A stretch of 64,000 nt of DNA. It comes from Datura wrightii. Taxonomy: Eukaryota; Streptophyta; Magnoliopsida; Solanales; Solanaceae. Made by a program: the position numbers and the translations under genes. Every line of letters begins with the position of its first letter. The stretch's first letter is position 1. Below are positions 61,041-64,000 of the stretch, piece after piece. The stretch lies in assembly GCA_035772735.1 (NCBI GenBank), contig JASDFA010000006.1:26391501-26455500 (forward strand), in the 5' to 3' direction. The notes beneath the pieces were generated by a model. That model did no database searches. It had not been told where the DNA came from and saw only the letters and a list, made by a program, of their open reading frames with translations.

Positions 61041-62300
61041 CAAGCTGAAACTGAGCCCGAAGGGAATAAATGCGAGTATTTAACCATCATATATGCTTCG
61101 GCTTCCCATGTAGCTCCCTCAACATGCTGATTCCTCCATAAAACCTTAACTGAAGCTACTTCTTTATTTCATAGCTTACGAACCTGCCGATCCAGTATCT
61201 CCAACGGAACCTCTTTATAACTAAGGTTGTCTTTCATACCGACACTATCCATCGTAACAACTAGAGCTGGATCACCCAAACACTTCTTTAAAAGCAATAC
61301 ATGGAAAACTATATAGACTGAAGCTAATTCCGAGGGCAACTCCAACTCATATGCTACCTTGCCAACCCGTTTCCCAATTAGGTATGGGCCAACATAACAG
61401 GGACTAAGTTTCCATTTCTTTCCCAACCTCATCAGTCCCTTCATGGGAGACACTTTTAGAAACACCCAATCATCGACTTCAAACTCAAGTTCTCTCCTTC
61501 TCACATCTGTATAGGACTTTTGGTGACTCTGAGCTGTTTTCAACCAGTCTCTTATAAGTTGAACCTTCTCTATAGCCTCATGGACAAAATATGGACCTAT
61601 CAATGTAGCTTCACTGACTTCAAACCAACTAATAGACGATCTACATCTTTGCCCATTGAGAGCTTCAAATGGCGCCATCTGAATGTTGGAATGATAGTTG
61701 TTGTTATACGCAAATTCAATGAGAGGCAAATGATCATCCCAAATACTCTTGAAGTCGATCACACATGTTCTCAATGTGTCCTCGAGAGTCTGAATAGTCC
61801 GCTCTCTCTGACCATCTGTTTTCCGGTGAAATGCTCCGCTAGGTTTGACGTGCATACCAAGTCCCTTTTGAAATGATCTCCAAAACTATGAGGTAAATTG
61901 AGTACCTCTATCTGATATGATGGACAATGGCACTCCATGCAACTGAACCAACTCCCGAATGTACAACTTAGCATAATCCTCCACTGAAGCGATATTTTTG
62001 ATCGATAAGAAATGAGCTGCTTTGGTCAACCTATCCACAACCACCCAAATGGCGTCATACTGTCAACGAGTGTGAGGCAACCCTGTGATGAAGTCCATAT
62101 TGATCTCCTCCCACTTCCAAGTAGGAATTGTTATGTCCTAAAGTACACCTCCTAGTCTCTGGTGCTCAACCTTCACTTGCTGACAATTCGAACACTTAGC
62201 CACTAATTTTGCGATGTCCTTCTTCATGCCATTCCACCAATAGATTTCTCGTAGGCCACAGTACATCTTGGTTGCACCTGGATGTATGGAATATCTGGAA
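61041..62300 (-). pseudogene. H integrase with chromodomain
   Basis: HHCC region about 62200-62290 (YWWNGMKKDIAKLVAKCSNC). Core with DDE all visible: VVVDRLTKAAHFLS, ISDRGTQFTS and the glutamate of GQRERTIQ at 61802-61804. From 61855 to 61169 a 228-codon open stretch runs through the core end, MKGLMRLGKKWKLSPCYVGP and EVPLEILDRQVRKL, the longest open frame in the window. A TGA (CGA in relatives) then interrupts the chromodomain, which continues NKEVASVKVLWRNQHVEGAT to the natural end at 61041. Stops also occur near 62060 and 61890. Confidence 0.88.
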
Positions 62301-62589
62301 CCATGAGCCCCATGCAATATCTGATCTCTCCAATCATCAACATCCGGTACATAAATCGACCCTAATATCGAAGCACACCATCTCTCTCTTTGGAGAACAC
62401 CTCTACCTTTCGATTCAGAACAGCTTCCTTCAACTTCACCAAGATAGGATCCTTGTCTTGTCTAGCTTTTACATCAGTCAACAAGGATGATTCTGATCCG
62501 TTCAGAATAATAACACCACCATCGGTCAGGTCAACTAAATGAACTCCCAACCATGAAAGCCGATGCACATCCTTCACCAACTCCTTTCT

Positions 62590-63000
62590 CCCCTAATCTA
62601 CATGGGACATACTCTCCATACAAAGCCTAGAAGAGCGTCCGCTACCATATTAGCCTTTCCCGGATGGTAAAGGACACCCATAACATAATCCTTCAGTAAT
62701 TCCAACCACCTCCTTTGGCGTAGATTTAGATCCTTCTGGGTAAACACATATTGTAGGCTCATGTGGTCCGTAAAAACATCCACATGGGCCCTGTACAAAT
62801 AGTGTCTCCAAACCATTAAGGAAAATACTACAACTGCCAATTCGAGATCGCAAGTCGAGAAATTCCTTTTATGAACCTTCAGCTTCCTGGAAGCATATGC
62901 TATAACCTTTCCATGCTGCATCGATACACAATAAAGGCCGATCCTCGAAGCATCACAATATACCACAAACCCATCATTACCCTCAGGTATGGTTAACACA
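62590..63000 (-). pseudogene. H RNase H domain
   Basis: 62598-62999 is open: MLTIPEGNDGFVVYCDASRI, GKVIAYASRKLKVHKRNFST, VDVFTDHMSLQYVFTQKDLN and HPGKANMVADAL. TDHM replaces TDHK; the aspartates are kept. Confidence 0.85.
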
Positions 63001-63414
63001 TGTGTTGATGTGAGTCAAGTCTTCAACTCTTGGAAGCTCCTCTCACAAGCCTCTGACCATTGAAACTTCACCTTCCTCTAGTTCAGCCTAGTCAACGAGG
63101 CTGCAATAGATCAAAACCCCTTAAAAATTCTCTAATAATAACCAGCTAGACCCAAGAAGCTCCTGATATCTAAAGGATTCACTGGTCTAGGCAAATTCTT
63201 TACCGCTTCTATCTTTTGAGAGTCTACCTGAACAACCTCACTTGACACCAACTGACCTAAAAAAGCCACCGAGTTCAAGCAAAACTCATATATACTAAAT
63301 TTAGCATATAGTTGATGATCCTTCGAGGTCTGTAGCACCACCCTCAAATAAGTAGCACGCTCCTCCTCACTCTGAGAGTATATAAGGATGTAATCTATGA
63401 ACACGATCATGAAC
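63001..63414 (-). pseudogene. H reverse transcriptase, 3' part, interrupted by LTR I
   Basis: 63132-63410 reads MIVFIDYILIYSQSEEERAT, LYAKFSIYEFCLNSVAFLGQ and PVNPLDIRSFLGLAGYY. The catalytic box is FIDY (second Asp changed to Tyr, 63390-63392). The gene stops four bases upstream where LTR I begins. Confidence 0.85.
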
Positions 63415-64000
63415 TATTATACCCTGGAATCCCAAAGATCAGATCCAAGAGTTGAATAGATAAAAGTTTAAAAACTGGCACTAGGCACAGCATGATTCAT
63501 GGGATGAATTTTTGGTGCAGCCCATGAGTCGTGATGTGACTCGTGGGGAGGCTAGTCAGGAGTTTGAAAGTTTGAGAAAAAGGATCCCCACGAGCGTGAC
63601 AACGACTTGTGGTCAGACTCCATGAGTCGCTAGGTTAGTCGTGGGGTGAGTAAGGAAATAAAAGAGAAGAAGGAAGGTAGTGCACTCGACGGGAGGACCC
63701 CACTAGACATGGTTAGTCCCCATGATTCATGGGGAGAGTCGTGGTCAGCTGGTTGAGAAATAGTGGGCATGGAGGCAGTGTACATAACAGGTGGTGACCA
63801 CGAGTGGTGGTCACCAGTAACAAGTCGTAAGGTTACCCGTTAAGAGCCAAGGAGACCTTTTGAGAAGTGTACCTCATGAACGACGAGTCGTTGGGTCCCT
63901 TATTAGGACCACCTGGAAGTTGGGCTTTTTCGTAATTCCTAAGTTTCTAGGGCCTAAACTACGTCGTTTTGAGTTATCAATAGTGACTTTCAAAGGGGTT
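63415..64000 (+). mobile_element. LTR I (runs off right edge)
   Basis: Starts TATTATACCCTGGAATCCC (TG decayed to TA), aligning with the D LTR start TGTTATACCCCAAAAG and following its order: motif-rich block 63480-63900 and CCTAAACTACGTCGTTTTGAG. TGAAC at 63410-63414 is the left target-site duplication candidate. No polypurine tract lies to its left, so this is a 5' or solo LTR. Confidence 0.85.

Larger units (their letters stand above)
59271..63414 (-). mobile_element. Element H: 3' half of a Ty3/gypsy chromovirus, reverse strand
   Basis: Reverse-strand order: RT end, RNase H, integrase, chromodomain, polypurine tract, 3' LTR (its own 3' end missing at 59271). Interrupted in RT by LTR I. Best preserved integrase in the window. 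Confidence 0.88.

Noticed and set aside
1..64000. A new defence, biosynthetic or regulatory gene system
   Set aside because: All recognisable coding is decayed retrotransposon gag or pol. No cluster of unexplained intact frames exists on either strand.

Overview
This window looks like repeat-dense intergenic DNA from a flowering plant. The retroelements are Ty3/gypsy chromoviruses: gag, then protease, reverse transcriptase (RT), RNase H and integrase, in places followed by a chromodomain. Their primer-binding sites match the 3' end of plant initiator tRNA-Met and their LTRs are 2-3 kb long. The protein wording resembles Tekay/Del-type elements that I associate with Solanaceae (pepper, tomato, tobacco), but that placement is inference from memory. 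I found no supportable host protein gene, rRNA, tRNA or CRISPR array. Every retroelement frame is broken by stops, frameshifts or deletions.

Layout. 1-1588 is a reverse-strand LTR of family A, which interrupts the 3' LTR of element K (reverse strand, 1589-10530, nearly complete order LTR-gag-PR-RT-RH-INT-chromodomain-LTR). 10531-17746 is AT-rich sequence with no recognisable gene. Element L (forward, 17747-21571) is interrupted in its protease by element M of the same family (21572-24977). M has an internal deletion that joins gag to RT and is then cut off by an inverted duplication.

The central part is a stack of nested insertions. Family D integrase is interrupted by the gag-only element A (28802-47429). 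The 3' LTR of A is interrupted by element B (reverse, 33420-46573). The 3' LTR of B is interrupted by a solo LTR, C (33606-35861), with a perfect 5-bp target-site duplication. The A/B/C junctions are present a second time, in inverted orientation, at 24969-28055. The inverted segmental duplication therefore happened after all three insertions; its arms are about 3.0-3.1 kb with a 3.67-kb spacer.

From 47430 rightward lie the 3' end of D with its complete LTR, a reverse-strand pol relic E, an LTR-like fragment, a forward pol relic F, element G (forward, 54553-59054), and element H (reverse, 59271-63414). The RT gene of H is broken at its active-site motif by another LTR, I, which runs off the window.

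The sequences do not form a working pathway. They record successive insertion, LTR recombination, short deletions, inversion-duplication and point decay, with many CAG-to-TAG and CGA-to-TGA changes. Signals not fully explained by coding include dense near-palindromic ACGAGTCGT-type motifs in the first 400 bases of most LTRs, a conserved pair of small hairpins about 400 bases before the LTR 3' end, and family-specific minisatellites within LTRs. I did not find a convincing new biological system; the inverted duplication and the LTR motif arrays are the most unusual observations.
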